From assembly GCA_030998225.1 (NCBI GenBank), contig JAPYXD010000382.1, forward strand, positions 2,790,001 to 2,854,000: a stretch of DNA of 64,000 bases, in the 5' to 3' direction. Positions 1 to 12,368 of this stretch are shown one piece after another; positions within the stretch are counted from its first letter, which is position 1; the number at the start of each line of letters is the position of its first letter. The DNA comes from Diplolepis rosae. Taxonomy: Eukaryota; Arthropoda; Insecta; Hymenoptera; Diplolepididae. Under the pieces are notes generated by a model that worked only from the letters and a program-made list of their open reading frames with translations, was not told the DNA's origin and searched no databases. The translations under genes were made by a program, and so were the position numbers.

Positions 1-21
1 AATTTATCGTGGAAATTTGAA

Positions 22-235
22 ATGATGACATTTGAGAAAAGAACCAAAAAAATTTCTTGTGCCCCGTGCATAACCTCAAAAGTAGCGGAAACCCCCATTT
101 TTCGAACACATAACCTCAAATATCTCAAAATTCTGACGTGATACGCTGATTCTGATTCCGGATTCGGATTCTACGTCAAAAATTACTCCGGAAACGACCC
201 ATAGCTTTTCAACAACAAAACCTTGCAGACCTGTG
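22..235. repeat. Left copy of a 214 bp inverted repeat pair
   Basis: The reverse complement of this stretch is repeated almost base for base at 8068-8283. The inner edge cuts straight into the reverse-transcriptase start of the copia remnant at 236. Both copies share the same AT-rich tail next to a 'CTCAAATGTCATCATTT' end. No coding potential is convincing. It may be one end of an unclassified DNA element or a short insertion duplicated in inverted orientation. Confidence 0.75.
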
Positions 236-2548
236 TAATCGATTCCTTTTCTTTGGAAAAATCCTTTGACCATCAATCGTGCCTTGTATTCGTCGATGTC
301 GGGTTTCGTCTTGACCTTGTAGACCCATTTACAAGGGAGCGCTTTTGTATTTTTCGGAAGTTCAATTAGATCCCATGTTTTGTTTTTTCTCGTCAAAGCT
401 TGTTGCAGCTCCGGTTCCGTAATCTCCGTCGCTCTCCACTTTGATCGTATCCTCTGATTTTTTTTCGGCTTTCTCTTTCATCTTTCTTCTCTTTTGAGAT
501 GGGACGTGGACAAAGCTGGATGCTCCTACGATACGTAGATGCTTGATTCTGGATTTTTTTCCCAGCAAAAGCTCGTACGGGCTGAATCTCTTCTCCGATG
601 ATTTTCCGGTTCGGTTACGAACGTGAAGTGCAGTACTGACTAATTCAGCCCAAATCGCTTTTGGAAATTTGATCTCTGGGTTCGAATACTTGAAGGTTCT
701 TGCCATTTCGAAAATTGTGCGGTTTTCTCTCTCACTGCCGCCATTTTGTTGGAGCGTAAAAGGAGCGGTGAGCCTCAATGTAATTCCTGTTTTCTGTAGA
801 ATCTCTCGAACTTCCGAATTGTCAAATTTGCCTCCATTGTCGCTCAAAAGGCCGCAAATAACGTGACCTTGCTGTTTAGAGTGGGATATCATGTGGCAGA
901 GCACGTCTTTAACTCCCAACTTTTGTTTAACCATGTATCCGTATCGGAACTTTGTGTGGTAGTCCCTAAAGACCACAAGATATCTCTTCTTCTGAAAGGA
1001 GTCGTCGAAAGGTCCGCAATCATCCCCAGACATCAGTTCCCCCGGTTTCGTAGTTCTCTCTCTCGTCCCGAATGGAAAACGATGTCCCTTTTAATAGATA
1101 CAGGGCTCGCAAATTTCGTTTTCGAATTCCACTTTGATGCCCATTTCTCTCTCCAGTTTCTCTTTTACGTATCGTTTATTTTCATGTCCCCACATTTCAT
1201 GGTAAAGTTGAAGAATCGAAGAGCTTGAAGTCACGATGTTAATGCCAGCTTCTTCTGGCTGAATGGGCTGAATCGCTGCTTTATAAAGTGTTCCTCCGAT
1301 TTCTCTGATTCTGCTGAGAACTGTGACTCCATTTACTTCCAGTCGAGATTCGGTAGCTGTTGATTCGAATCTGCTTCCAGTATTTCTATCTTGTGCTGCC
1401 AAGACGGAAAATAGATTTTTTTTATATTCGAGACGAACCAAACAATTTTTAGTAGCAATTCTTGCGTTTTTCCGTGGACGTCTGCTTTGAAATCGATTGT
1501 TTTTTGGCCAAGAGCTGATAACGTCTCGTTTCCGGCCGCTCTAACCCAACAGGGATTACTCAACGTTTCAATTTCTTGAAAATTCTCTGCAGATTGCACG
1601 ACATGCTGCGTTGTCCCATTATCCATTCATCAGTCGATTGCTGAACTCGCTTCTGCTGCGCACGCGTCATTATGGATGGAAACAAGAGCTACCGTGGGCT
1701 GCACGGTGTTTCCTTAAAGCGTTATTGTACCTTGGCTTTGGGCATCCGTCGTTTTTCCACTTTCTACAGTGACGAACCGAAAGGCCGTTCTTTTTGCAAT
1801 AATTGCAGATGTTGATCTTGCGGGAGGGGGTTGCACTCGTTACTGGGTCTTTATTCTGTGCGACTCTATGCGCTCTCACTGCTAGAGCTTCCTGATTTTC
1901 TTGTCCGTCATTATTCTCCTATGATCTGAAATTACTTTCGAACATGCAGATTTGAGTCGTTAATTCTCTGAATATTTGATCGGTGTCTGTTTTCAATAAC
2001 ATCCAGCTTTGACAGAATGTCTCAACACTTTTCGGTAAAATGTGCAAAGTTTTACAGACGAGAATTAAATCTGGGAGTTTGTTCTCATTTTTCGCTTACA
2101 GGCCTGCATTTAAATCGTTCCACAGACTTCGAAGTTTTGCAATATGAGTAGAAACATCGTTACCTGGATTCCAACAAAAAGCGAAAAACTCGCTGCAAAT
2201 TCTGAATGCTTGGTCTCCCGCTGTTGCTTCGAATTAGATTTTAAGAGCTTCCCAGGTGTCGTGAGCCATTTCTTTATCCGTGATTTTCTGGTAAACTGAG
2301 TCCAAAACAGCGTCGGTGTTCATGGATTTTGCGTAACTATTTGCTTTTCGAAAAAAATCGCATTTATCTTTGTGTCCTCTGATCTCCGCGGCGGTCGCTC
2401 CTTTCTCCAACGGCTCTGGTTCAACGATTTTTCCGTCTAGTGCATCAAGAGCTCCATCGTGATAGTCGATAAGGTCTCGGAGCTTTCTTTTCCAAATCGG
2501 CCATTCGGTCAGGCCCGAAAGTTGCTTGATATGCTTTGGTAAATACAT
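236..2548 (-). pseudogene. Ty1/copia gag-pol remnant (copia-1)
   Basis: Reading leftward on the minus strand, the order is gag, zinc knuckle, protease, integrase and the start of reverse transcriptase, which is Ty1/copia order. Gag begins at 2548 (MYLPKHIKQLSGLTEW). A knuckle near 1800 reads CNYCKKNGLSVRHC, where the usual His is Leu. The protease core near 1620 reads MDNGTTQHV in place of a D-S/T-G motif. Integrase at 362-1230 keeps a zinc-binding HxxxxH-type start and an LLSDNGGKFDNSEV segment. Reverse transcriptase starts near 396 ([20 protein letters not shown]) and stops at KGIDYTG, where the 22-235 repeat begins. Several frameshifts and stops separate the blocks, so it is dead. The 3' half and 3' LTR are missing from the window. 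Confidence 0.9.
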
Positions 2549-2584
2549 CTATACTTTTTCTTTTACGCGTAACTAAGCGTTCCT

Positions 2585-2597
2585 GGGCCCGTAACCT
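2585..2597 (-). other. copia-1 primer binding site (initiator tRNA-Met half)
   Basis: The plus strand reads gggcccgtaacct. On the element strand this matches the anticodon stem-loop of initiator tRNA-Met, the internal primer that copia elements use, with one change. It sits about 40 bp before the gag start and marks the 5' LTR boundary. The same signal recurs at 57688-57700 in the younger copia element. Confidence 0.75.
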
Positions 2598-2850
2598 ATT
2601 AAATCTTGTCAGCTTCTCTATCCTTAAAAGAAAAACTGGACAATAACTTTGTTTTACTCTTTGTAAAGAAACGATTTATCCTTGTCCACTTTGAATGCTT
2701 TCATAGGTTATATCCAATAATGCTTCCCTACCGTTGCAGCGCCCTCACTATATATAGCAGAAGAAACCATTTTTGAATTAAAAATATTACTTCAACAACA
2801 TCAACACATTAAACGTTGTTAGTGTGATTCTTCGTTGCAATTGACCTCAT
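2598..2850 (-). other. Candidate 5' LTR of copia-1, outer end unclear
   Basis: This AT-rich stretch lies directly beyond the primer site, where the 5' LTR must be. Its inner end reads ...TTTAATA on the element strand, like the CCAATA end of the other copia LTR. The outer end cannot be fixed because no second LTR copy is present. A TATATATAG run lies at 2750-2760. Confidence 0.4.
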
Positions 2851-3560
2851 GTATTGGAAAATAGAAAAAACACTATGTCGAATTTTAATTTTAGCTCTGG
2901 AAAATAAACATGGAGTCGACAATAGAGTCTTGAAAATTATTATTTGCTTAACTTTATTTCAATACCTATGTACTGCCAACAGTGAACTTAAAACCACCTT
3001 GACCAGAAGTGAAAATGCGGCAGTAGGCCAATTGTCCAAAGAAACAATTACCAATCAATGAGGTATCTAGGGACGAAACTATCAAGGCAATGAAGTTATC
3101 TTGGAATGAATGTATCCAGGTATGACATTAACCAAGCAATTTTTCAAAAGCTAATATGGTAATGTTGCAACTGATATTATTGACGAGTCTGATCGCATGC
3201 ACATATAAATGATGCATTATTGATATAAAGTGCAACATTTCGAAAACCTAATACAACGAACAATGAATGTTCAACTAGTAAATATACAAAATTAGGTGAA
3301 GAAGCTACTGAAGATATAAAGAAGAGTTGAAAATTATTCTAATCTTATTTCATAACATAATCGATCACGATTTATGTTGCAAGAATTAAGTAGTACCATA
3401 AGATGAAAGAATTAAATAACATGCGTGCAGTTTATTCAAAAATATGAAAATTGAGTCAAACAGGATCCATGGAGTATTGGCTTGGCAACAGAGTCATTTC
3501 GTTTTTTTCATGATTATCAAAGCAAGTTTATTAATACGAATAACAAACATTAATTAATTA
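2851..3560. other. AT-rich DNA without recognised features
   Basis: No convincing coding region, RNA gene or clear repeat boundary is visible. A short open frame at 2849-3061 has no family signature. Confidence 0.5.
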
Positions 3561-3561
3561 T

Positions 3562-3635
3562 CTATTGACCATTTTGTTCGATGATCTTTTGCCATTTTTC
3601 AGTACGCTTCATAATTCAGCTTTCGTAGAAAGTGA
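3562..3635 (-). pseudogene. mariner transposase C-terminal scrap
   Basis: On the minus strand the last codons read FYES*IMKRTEKWQKIIEQNGQ and then a stop. KWQK(I/V)IEQNGQ at the very end is the typical mariner transposase C-terminus. An in-frame stop replaces one residue and nothing recognisable remains upstream. Terminal repeats were not found. Confidence 0.7.
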
Positions 3636-3639
3636 ATGC

Positions 3640-4149
3640 GAGATTTTAATTTTTGAATCACGCAACTTTAATCGTTTGCTTTTTTCAACTTCATATTTTC
3701 CTTTGAATTTAAAAAATATTGATCTATTTATTTTAATTTTTTCATCAACTTTGAAACATAATCTTACGTTTAATAATAGTCATACTAATAGTTATCAACA
3801 AGCTGGCAAATCAAAAACTTGTATTATTTTCAAGCTTGTTTTAGTTTTGATTTGTACTCATTTGCCTATAAAATTGCATGCAAATTGATCTATAAGTCAC
3901 TATATAATAAGTTCACCTCTGAAAATGACTTTTATCAATTTTAACCTAAACTAGTCAATATTTCTTTGTCAAACTAACTGCACGTTATCAGGCTGATTCA
4001 TGCAATTGATTTAACACGAAAAAATGTACTAGTTTACGTTAAAATTGATAAATGTCAAATTTTGGGGGTAATCTTCACGGGGTGTTATTATCCCTTAGAA
4101 ATATTTTCCGACCGTTGAAAAAAATACGGGTTGCTTACTTTTTGATGAC
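3640..4149. other. AT-rich DNA, no features seen
   Basis: Low-complexity AT-rich sequence. Nothing coding or structured could be supported. Confidence 0.5.
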
Positions 4150-6133
4150 CACCAATATATGGCGAGTTCCATGGCAAATCGGACGGGTTCAGGACTCCAT
4201 GTTTCCGATATCCTTGAAATTTCAAGGATTGATAAACTAACATAAATAATGAAGAATCCCACAATTTGAGACTATTTCATGCACTATTTAAACAGTTATG
4301 GGATAAACGAACAAAAAAATATTTTTGTTCTTTTTCAATTATTTACAAACTGAAACTAGGAAAAATTCTGAAAAAAATTACACAAACGTATCATTAGATG
4401 GCCGATGTAGCGGTATTTTTTGGGAAAATTTTTATTCCAAATTTAATGATACAAAAAATGTTTTTTTCAAACAAATTGATTTTATGAAAAAACGCCATGT
4501 TTGAAAAATCTGAAAAAATTCATACTGATAGCCGCAAGTGTTACGCAAATTTTAGGTATATAATTAAGGTGCGCACTCAAAAATTGTGCGAAATATAAAT
4601 TTTTTTATAAAGTGATGCGCGTGGAATCACGATCTTCGATCGACGGTGTCGGGCGCAAGTTCCACTAATGTTCTATTACTATCTGCTTTTTTGAGAACAT
4701 TACTATCAAAAAGTGATGGGAAGTGATTATTAATTGTTTAATTATCGCTTTATACTCATAAAATATGAATAATGTAATGAGTTTTATGATTATACATAAA
4801 TTATCAAAAAAATAATTTTTATACGTAAAAAATCCACGAACAAATTTTTTACGTCAGAAAGTATGAAGAGTGATTTTTTGAATTGTACGTTGATGAGAAT
4901 GTGATAAATCGCAAGGACACTGATTTTTCGTCAGTATTATTGTTTTCGAGAGATTTTTTGAACCGGATGGTACCTGGAGGCCGTGAGAAGGAAGATTTTG
5001 CGTCATTCACCGATTTCTGGTTATTTTAACAATTAAGAAAGAGAACATAAATGCTAGGAGGAACAAATCTTATTATTTTCTATCCTTCTTCTAAAACTTC
5101 GTCTTTTATAACTCTTGTCCTGTATGTGTTGCAAAGGAGAGCATTTTTTTTGACATCTTTAAATTTATTGAGAAAATGCTCTGGGAATGCCCTTAAACTG
5201 CTTTCATTTGAATCTGTCAGTATAATCTATTAAGAGGAAAATGATTTTTAAGCTGAGCCTTGATAAATTATTTATAGTAAATCAGCACGTGATGATTTCA
5301 ATATATTTCTATTTGTATCGAGAGTGAAAAATCACATAATATTCACTTACGGTTTTTTTTGTATGGATTACAACAATGTTTCCTTTTTTGTCGAATCATG
5401 TCAACTGCTCTTTGAAAATAAACTCTCGTGGATTTTTTTCCCAACTAATTTATTTTCATGATAATAAAAAAAATTATATTTTTGATAATTTATGTATAAT
5501 TATAAAACTCATTACATTATTCATATGTTATGAGTATAAAGCCGTAATTAAACAATTAATAATCACTTCCCAGCACTTTTTGATAATAATGTTCTCGAAA
5601 AAGCAGATAGTAGTAGAACATTAGTGGAACTTGCGCCCGACGCCGTCGATCGAAGATCGTGATTCCAAGTGCATCACTTTACAAAAAAATTCATATTTTG
5701 CACAATTCTTGAGTGCGCACCTTAATTATATACCTAAAATTTGCGTAATACTTGGTGCTATCACTATGAATTTTTTCAGATTTTTCAAAGATGGCGTTTT
5801 TTCAAAAAATCAATTTGTTTAAAAGAAACATTTTTTTTATTATTAAATTTGGAGTAAAATTTTTTCCAAAAAATGCTACTACATCGGCCATCTAATAATA
5901 CGTTTGTGTAATTTTTTTCAGAATTTTTCCTAGTTTCAGTTTTTAAATAATTGAAAAAGAACAAAAATATTTTTTTGGTCGTTTATCCAATAACTTTTTA
6001 AATAATGCATGAAATAATCTCAAATTTTGGGTTTCTTCATTACTTATGTTAGTTTATCAATCCTTAAAATTTCAAGGAAATCGGAAACATGGCGTCCTGA
6101 ACCCGTCCGATTTGTCATGGAACACACCATATA
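4150..6133. mobile_element. Foldback element E1 with ~650-700 bp inverted arms
   Basis: The left arm (about 4150-4850) and the right arm (about 5370-6133) are reverse complements with scattered changes. For example, the segment around 'gttcaggactccatgtttcc' on the left pairs with 'ggaaacatggcgtcctgaac' on the right. Both arms carry the marker 'cgtcgatcgaagatcgtgattcca' (4625-4655 inverted, 5645-5670). The middle (4855-5370) is not palindromic and is shared with E2 in the opposite orientation. No transposase is present, so it is a non-autonomous long-inverted-repeat DNA element. Flanking target duplications could not be fixed. Confidence 0.8.
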
Positions 6134-6594
6134 CAAGTATAAATTTCATCTAAATCTGAGAACCTTGAGAGTTGTAAATGTAAGCAGAAGTTTTAACAGT
6201 TTCGTCCAATAAAATATTATACGTTTTAGAAAAAAGAATGCGAGATTTAAATTTTCTATTTTTGGAATTTTAGTGCATTTTGTGTTTCATAACCTCAAAT
6301 TTTCCTTTACATATATAAAGCATTACTGTATTTATTTAGATTTCAATAATCGGTTGTCGAAAATCCGACATTCGACTCAGTGCTTGCGCGAATCGAATTC
6401 AATTCGACTCATTTCTCAGCAGAGTCGAATCGAAAATTAGTGGGTTAAATTCGACTAATGCACATCACTGCAAAAAAAAGCTCGCTTTTGTCTCTCCAAT
6501 AACGGCGGCCAAATCATCGATGTTGTTTCAAAAAATTAGATGAGATAAATTGCAAAAGGGTAAGCTTAATAAAAAATGAAAAAACTTTCCGAAA
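6134..6594. other. Spacer with a possible hAT-like end
   Basis: At about 6340-6475 lies a block rich in 'attcgact' and 'tcgaatc' words ending in 'taatgcacatcactg'. Reversed, this starts CAGTGATGTGCA, which resembles a hAT terminal sequence. The partner end was not found. The rest is AT-rich and featureless. Confidence 0.3.
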
Positions 6595-6596
6595 TA

Positions 6597-7838
6597 CAGT
6601 ACCGGTCAGAATTGTGGGACCACCTGTTTTTCGATAATTACTTAAATTATCCTAATTTGAATTATATAAGTGAAAAAATGTGTTCTTTTTATTGAATTCA
6701 AAGCTATCAAAATTCTTTATAAAAGGAGTCCAGCATGAATTCGTTTTGTTGAATTTTAAAGAAGTTATTGCAGAAATAATCAAGATTTCAATGATTCCTT
6801 AAATTTTAAATAACTTCCGAAATAATCAACATTTTTTAATGTTCTTAGACTAATTTTAAAGCAAAATTTGTACAAAATCGAATCAATTTCTTAGAATTAA
6901 TGTGTATCTTTTTTCTTACATACGGCTCGAGGGTAAAGTTCAAATATAAAAGTTGGTAAAATTACAATATTGCTTTTGCTGAGAAGAACATTTTTATAAG
7001 ATACCAGGTCTAGAAGTATGAAACCGGAATTTTTTGCAAAAGTTACACGTCTGTGGCATGAAAATGATCAAAAATATTTTATTCAAAGTAATCTCCATTA
7101 ATATTTACACATTTTTCCTACCTCACCGGAAGGTGATGAATGCCACGCCAATAAAACTGTTCGTCTTTTAAATCAAACCAGTTATCCAGCCATTCTCATA
7201 CATTTTCGTACGAAGTGAAGCGTTGTTCAGTGAGAGCGTGGCCCAGTGATGCGAACAGATGGTAATCCGACGGAGCCAAGTCTAGAGAATAAGCGGCATG
7301 CGCCAGTATTTCCCAACTGAACGTCTCGATCGTTTCCTTGACCCGTTTGGCATTCTATAGGGAAATTCCGGTTTCATACTTCTAGACCTGGTATATATCA
7401 TGAATTATGAATTTCGTATTGGATTCCCTTAAAAAATATATTCATATGATCTTTATTATGATTTACCTACAGATGAAATGTTTTCGAAATTTCCCTACTT
7501 TTCTATTACAACTTCAACTCTTTGCATTATGCAAGAAAAAAATTACAGATTTATGATGACAATTTACTGCAATTGTGTAGAATCATAGCTTTAAAATGAG
7601 CCTAAGAACATGAAAAAATGTTGATTGTTTCGAAAGTTATTTAAAATTTAAGAAAACATTGAAATTTGACTTTTTTGCAATAACCTCTTCAAAATTTAAC
7701 GAAATGACTTCATTCTAGACTAATTTTGATGGCTTTTATATTATTAAGAGTACAAATTTCATCACTCACAGAATTGAAATTAAGATAATTTAAGCAATCA
7801 TAGAAAAACAGGTGGTTCCATAATTCTGACCGGTAGTG
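6597..7838. mobile_element. Tc1-like non-autonomous element with TA target duplication
   Basis: The ends are inverted repeats beginning CAGTACCGGTCAGAATT at the left, mirrored at 7803-7838, and each is flanked by TA. TA duplication plus a CAGT start is characteristic of Tc1/mariner-superfamily elements. The arms extend inward for roughly 300 bp: 'aaataacttccgaaataatcaac' at 6810 mirrors 7617-7650. No transposase frame belongs to this element. A separate mariner derivative occupies its centre. Confidence 0.8.
7014..7391 (-). mobile_element. mariner deletion derivative nested in the Tc1-like element
   Basis: Perfect inverted repeats of about 29 bp, starting CCAGGTCTAGAAGTATGAAA, close the element, with TA on both sides. 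Between them the minus strand keeps the C-terminal end of a transposase. DLAPSDYHLF, the block holding the last catalytic Asp, is followed by a segment including EWLDNWFDLKDEQFYWRGIH, with two stops. All N-terminal and central parts are gone. The perfect terminal repeats suggest it could have been mobilised in trans fairly recently. Confidence 0.85.
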
Positions 7839-8067
7839 TATATTGAAAATTATCGGGGTTATTCAATATTTCCATTGACCAGATTGAGATTGCGCACCCT
7901 GTTTATTTGTGACAATGATGTATTCTTAAATATAAACGACTTCTTTATATTCAAGTTTAGTTTATGGCATGTTCTATGGAGGAATAAAAAAAATGTAACA
8001 AATGTTCAAAATAATTTTTTACATACCTAAACTAAATTATATACCGTTTAATACAGATTGATTCACA

Positions 8068-8283
8068 GGTCTGCAAAGTTTTGTTGTTGAAAAGCTATGG
8101 GTCGGTCCCGGAGTAATTTTTAACGTAGAATCCGAATCCGGAATCAGAATCAGACTATCACGTCAGGATTTTGAGATATTTGAGGTTATGTGCTCGAAAA
8201 ATAGTTGTGTTCACTACATTTGAGGTTATGTACAGGGCGCAAGAAATTTTTTTGTTTATTTTTCTCAAATGTCATCATTTAGT
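8068..8283. repeat. Right copy of the 214 bp inverted repeat pair
   Basis: Reverse complement of 22-235 with few differences. It begins at 'cacaggtctgc' and ends at 'ctcaaatgtcatcatt'. Its left flank is not copia sequence, unlike the partner copy. Confidence 0.75.
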
Positions 8284-9480
8284 ACTACTCTTTTTGAATG
8301 ATTTTAAGACAAAAATAGTAAAAATTTATTCATAGACATTAATGAAATTCTGTGAAAATTTGTTTTTAAAATACCAAATCTATATTTGTTAGAACATCAC
8401 ATGAAGTCCATGCAAATGGTAAAAGTTAATTCGAAGTTTTTAAGCATCCACTGAGCAAAGTTTAGGATAATCTTTGTATTACATTTAATTCTTGAAGAAA
8501 GTATATGATGCATTATTTTTTAACTGCTCCAACATCTTAAGTCATGTGTTACGATTGTCTTCATATTTTTCAAACTACAGAGGGTGGAATTTTCACCCAT
8601 AATGTCCGAACCGGTATCTTCAAATGGCAAAAAGTTTTTTCCTAGAGATTCAAATCGAATTTTCTATGAGTAATTTCGAAAGGATTTTTTACACCCTTTC
8701 ATTCTGTTATGATTATGATTTTGAATTTTTTATTTTTTTTCCATTTTCAGAAACAAATTAATGACGTTCTGGGAGTCAAGCATACAACCAAGTCTATGCG
8801 ATCAGCCATTCGATTTTATCTTTATAGGATTTGAAAAAAAATTAAGCTTTTTTTGAAATAAGTTGAAAAAATTCAAATGTGCTACTATCAAGTAGAGAAT
8901 AAAATTCTGAAAATATGAAGGCAATTGATTTCGGGAAACTTTAATCGACTGAGTTGAGAAACCAGGGCCATTTTAACAAGTTTGCACCTACAGTTAAGTG
9001 AAATAAATTTTGTTAATGTTCAATAGGCATTAACGCTTTTTTGATAAAAAAACAAAGCCAGTAAAGGATCAAAAATGAAAAGGCCCAGGGAAAGTTATAA
9101 AAATTAATGTCCAAGGTATGACTTCTTCCAATGAAAAAAATTATTTGAAAAATAAATCAAAATAGATATTTTATAAGAATGTTAGGTTGTAGGAAACGCA
9201 TTAAAAAAGTATAGTTATGGTGGGAATAATGCAAAATTTTCTTTCGCCCTAACACTTGAAATCACTTTCAATAATAACTTTATTAAAGATCACAACACGA
9301 ATAATGGCAAAGCGAAAACATGCGGCGAAAACAAAACTGGCGTGTTTCGATACGCTGATCACGTGATTTTTGAAATTCACTAGGCTAATAGTGTCACTGA
9401 CGTTTCATGGCCCCTTCCGTATGAATGAGTCTTATTTAATTAATCTTCCTTGTATTTCGTAAATTTTCAACTATTTTATT
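8284..9480. other. AT-rich DNA without recognised features
   Basis: No supported gene or repeat. GC rises slightly at 9300-9420 just before the LINE remnant, without a readable frame. Confidence 0.5.
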
Positions 9481-9519
9481 CGTGTTCCAGTTCCTTGAAA
9501 AAAGGTTCTTAGAAATCAA

Positions 9520-10420
9520 TTATGTCAAATTAGAGAAGTTCCGAATCATCGCCTCGATGCAATTCTTCCATTTTGCGGTATTAAACGCATTGCGTATGTC
9601 AATGCTATTCAACGCGCAGAATCCCTTACGTTTACCAGTTTCTCTTCTTGCTTTAGTGACGATGTCCACCACTACCCGGATGGCATCCACTGTGGACCTG
9701 CCTTTCTGAAAGCCGAACTGGTTCTCCGAGAGACTGTTCTCGCCAACCATGTGATTCAGTAGTCATTGTAGAATCATTTCCTCCAGAAGTTTCCCTATCG
9801 TATCCAATAGATAAATTGTTGTATAGGGTGTGGCATCTTCCAGAGATTTCTCTCTGTTCCTGAGAAGAACTAACCTCTGCCTCTTCCATTCGTCAAAGAA
9901 CCTTCCCTCTCGAAGACAGAAGTTAAAGGCCTCCAGAATGATTTCCGGGGATACCACGATCACCTCTTTGAAGATTTAATTTCACACCCCGTCGACCCCC
10001 GGAGTCGTGTTGACTTTGAGTCTACCACCCGCTCTCTTTAGTTCTTCGAGAGCGGAAAGCTCTTTCCACCGAACCATGCAGAAACTTCGGTCCTGTCTCT
10101 GTAATGAATATATTCGTAGAAAAAAGCTTTGCACGATGTATTTATGCCTTGTCTAAGGGGTGCTTTAGCTATTTCCTATGCCTCATGCAGCAGAGCATCA
10201 CCCTTTGAGAGCTTGTATTTCCGCCACACTGTGAGGCATTCACGACCCAGGACAAACAACTGGTCGTTCCACCAGTACATCGAGTTCTTAGTAAGCATTC
10301 TGGGAGCTTTCTTTTCCGGAGTCCTTGGGGCAAGACGGTGCACGGGAATCATGACCCAGCCCCTCCCCTGAATGTCATTTCCCGACCTTTGTTTAGCACT
10401 GTCAGGTCGTTTCTGGCGAC
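9520..10420 (-). pseudogene. R1-clade LINE ORF2 remnant (reverse transcriptase part)
   Basis: On the minus strand the linker before the reverse transcriptase is readable near 10290 (YWWNDQLFVLGRECLTVWRKYKLSKGD, as two overlapping pieces). The early reverse-transcriptase blocks follow at 9963-9763 (FNFCLREGRFFDEWKRQRLV...LLDTIGKLLEEMILQ) and 9750-9520 (QFGFQKGRSTVDAI, then LNSIDIRNAFNTAKW). These match R1-type non-LTR retrotransposons. The blocks lie in different frames with stops, and the sequence ends before the FADD catalytic block. Endonuclease, the later reverse transcriptase and the 3' end are missing. Confidence 0.85.
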
Positions 10421-10559
10421 CATCTTACTGGTCAGTATTCCCCTCCTACCTGGGCGGCTTTCTCCTCGCTAGGGCGATTTGCTATTGAAGTCGCCTCACT
10501 GAGGCTTTTGGCAAAATGGATAATGAGTCTCTCCCTGGCCGTCTGCATCAGGAGGTTTA

Positions 10560-11640
10560 GGGCTTTCCTCCCCCTCCCGTGGTTGAGCTGTAGGAACTTT
10601 ACTTCTTACTCCTCAACCCTCGAAGCTCTTCCCGAAACACCAAGCAAGAACCGCTTCCGGAGACATAGGCAACGTCTTTTTTGCCCCTGCCTGTACATGC
10701 TAAGCACATCGATATTTCCTTGCAATTTTTAGCTGCATGCCCCGTGACGCTGCACCTCCAACAGGCATCTTTTCTCTTTTTGTTGCTGCATCTGCCGGTC
10801 TGCCCAGTGATAAGCACAGAGTAACGACTACCTCTTCTTTCTCATCGGTCTCGTCACGGTCCCTAATTTCGAGAGACCTCTTTAGGACAAGGGATGATAT
10901 GCTAGCCGTTACCTCGACCTCCTTATTGAGCGCCTTTTTGAATGCGGAGACGCCCCCCTCCACTTGATGACCAGAAGGACTTCTTCCTCGCTAGTCCTGG
11001 TCCTGGTCCCGGGTCCTGGACCCTCGCCTTTATCTTGCTCAAGATGTCGGCGCTCCTTCGCCGAAACCTTGATGACTTTGGCCTATATGGCGGGCGAAAA
11101 GCGTTTCAGCGTCACCCTGGTGACGCCTACCTTGCGCTTTTCAGACCTTTTTTTTAACCTTTTTTCCTCCTCTTGACCAGTTGCCATTCCCCATCTTTTT
11201 TGAGTCCTGTATCCTAATTACCTGGGCGTACATGGGTGATTCCCCTCCCTTTCTTGGAGTTTCTGTCCTCTCGTGGAGAGGGACCTTCCCTCTCTTCGCC
11301 CTTCGTTTGGCCTTTTAGGGTATTACCCAGAGACGCTGAACACTTGTTTTGATAGTGACTGGGGTGTTTCTAAGCATTCCCTCTTGAATTACTGTTGGGG
11401 CTGCTATGCCCAATTTTTTCATTCTTTGGCTTTGTTCTTTAAGGAGCTGAAGGATGTCCTCGAATCCCACATCTCCCGAAAAAGCCTCACACTCCGTCCT
11501 TCCCAAAGTCTTTTTTTTAAATCATCCATAAATTATTTTACCAGCGCTTCGTGCGTAGAGGAGCGGGTTGGAATAATTGGGAAGGGGTGTACCCTGAAGC
11601 CCAACCTCCAACGTCTGCGTTTAATATGCACTTCCTGATT
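10560..11640 (-). pseudogene. R1-clade LINE ORF1 (gag-like) remnant
   Basis: The minus strand carries an ORF1 typical of R1 elements. An N-terminal part at about 11506-11315 is followed by a charged linker, a conserved segment at 10963-10800 (VSAFKKALNKEVEVTASISS, then RSLEIRDRDE), and a CCHC knuckle at about 10763-10722 (CWRCSVTGHAAKNC, spacing C-2-C-4-H-4-C). Frameshifts separate the blocks. It lies directly upstream of the ORF2 remnant in the expected order. The moderate GC contrasts with the AT-rich surroundings. Confidence 0.8.
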
Positions 11641-12120
11641 AAGGTCCCGAAGGGGCTGAGTCCTGATATCACATGACACACCACCTTGGAAAAGCTAAGC
11701 TCATATCAGACTCTCCTCCTTATGGGTCGACAAAGACACGATTTGGGGGCAGAGCACTACCGGTAGGGCGCCATATAGAAACGATCAGTTGGACTGTTCT
11801 TAGACACAGATTGCGGAGGTTCTGCAGTGTCCTCCCAGGAAATTCCATTCACCAGTTTATTCTCAGCTCGATTCAGGAGACAGTCCGTTTTTAGGGTCTC
11901 CTCTCGCGTTCAAAGCACATTTATCTCAGTTACGCAGCGTTGTAATTTATCCGTATTCATTCAATACATTTACTCCTCTCAGACACTCAAAGACTCTTCC
12001 CCAGCGCCGGTGCCTGGGGCATACATCCTTCTCCAGTCATGAGGATAAATGCGTCTATAGCGTACCCCTCTTTCAGCTTGGGACGAACCCGTTTATGCAT
12101 ACACAGCAGCACTGTAACTA
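11641..12120 (-). other. Possible 5' untranslated region of the R1-like LINE
   Basis: Its base composition continues that of the ORF1 remnant and then drops to AT-rich intron-like sequence near 12120. No frame is readable. The assignment rests only on position and composition. Confidence 0.3.
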
Positions 12121-12368
12121 GTCTGGAATTGATTTTTTTCACCGCGTTCTACGTGCTCGAAATGTGTATGTGATATTAAAAAATATTTAGTTTTCCTTTA
12201 AAGTTGATTGGCGTAGTTTGGTGGTAATGACTAAGCAAACCTACGCAATTTGCGTGTATTGTTTTGAATTTCAACTCGAAAATCACGTCTAACTTTATAT
12301 GGGGTTCAACGTGAATGTTGTACCTGGATTGAATCACTTTTTAATCTCAAATTGTAATTCATTTTCAG

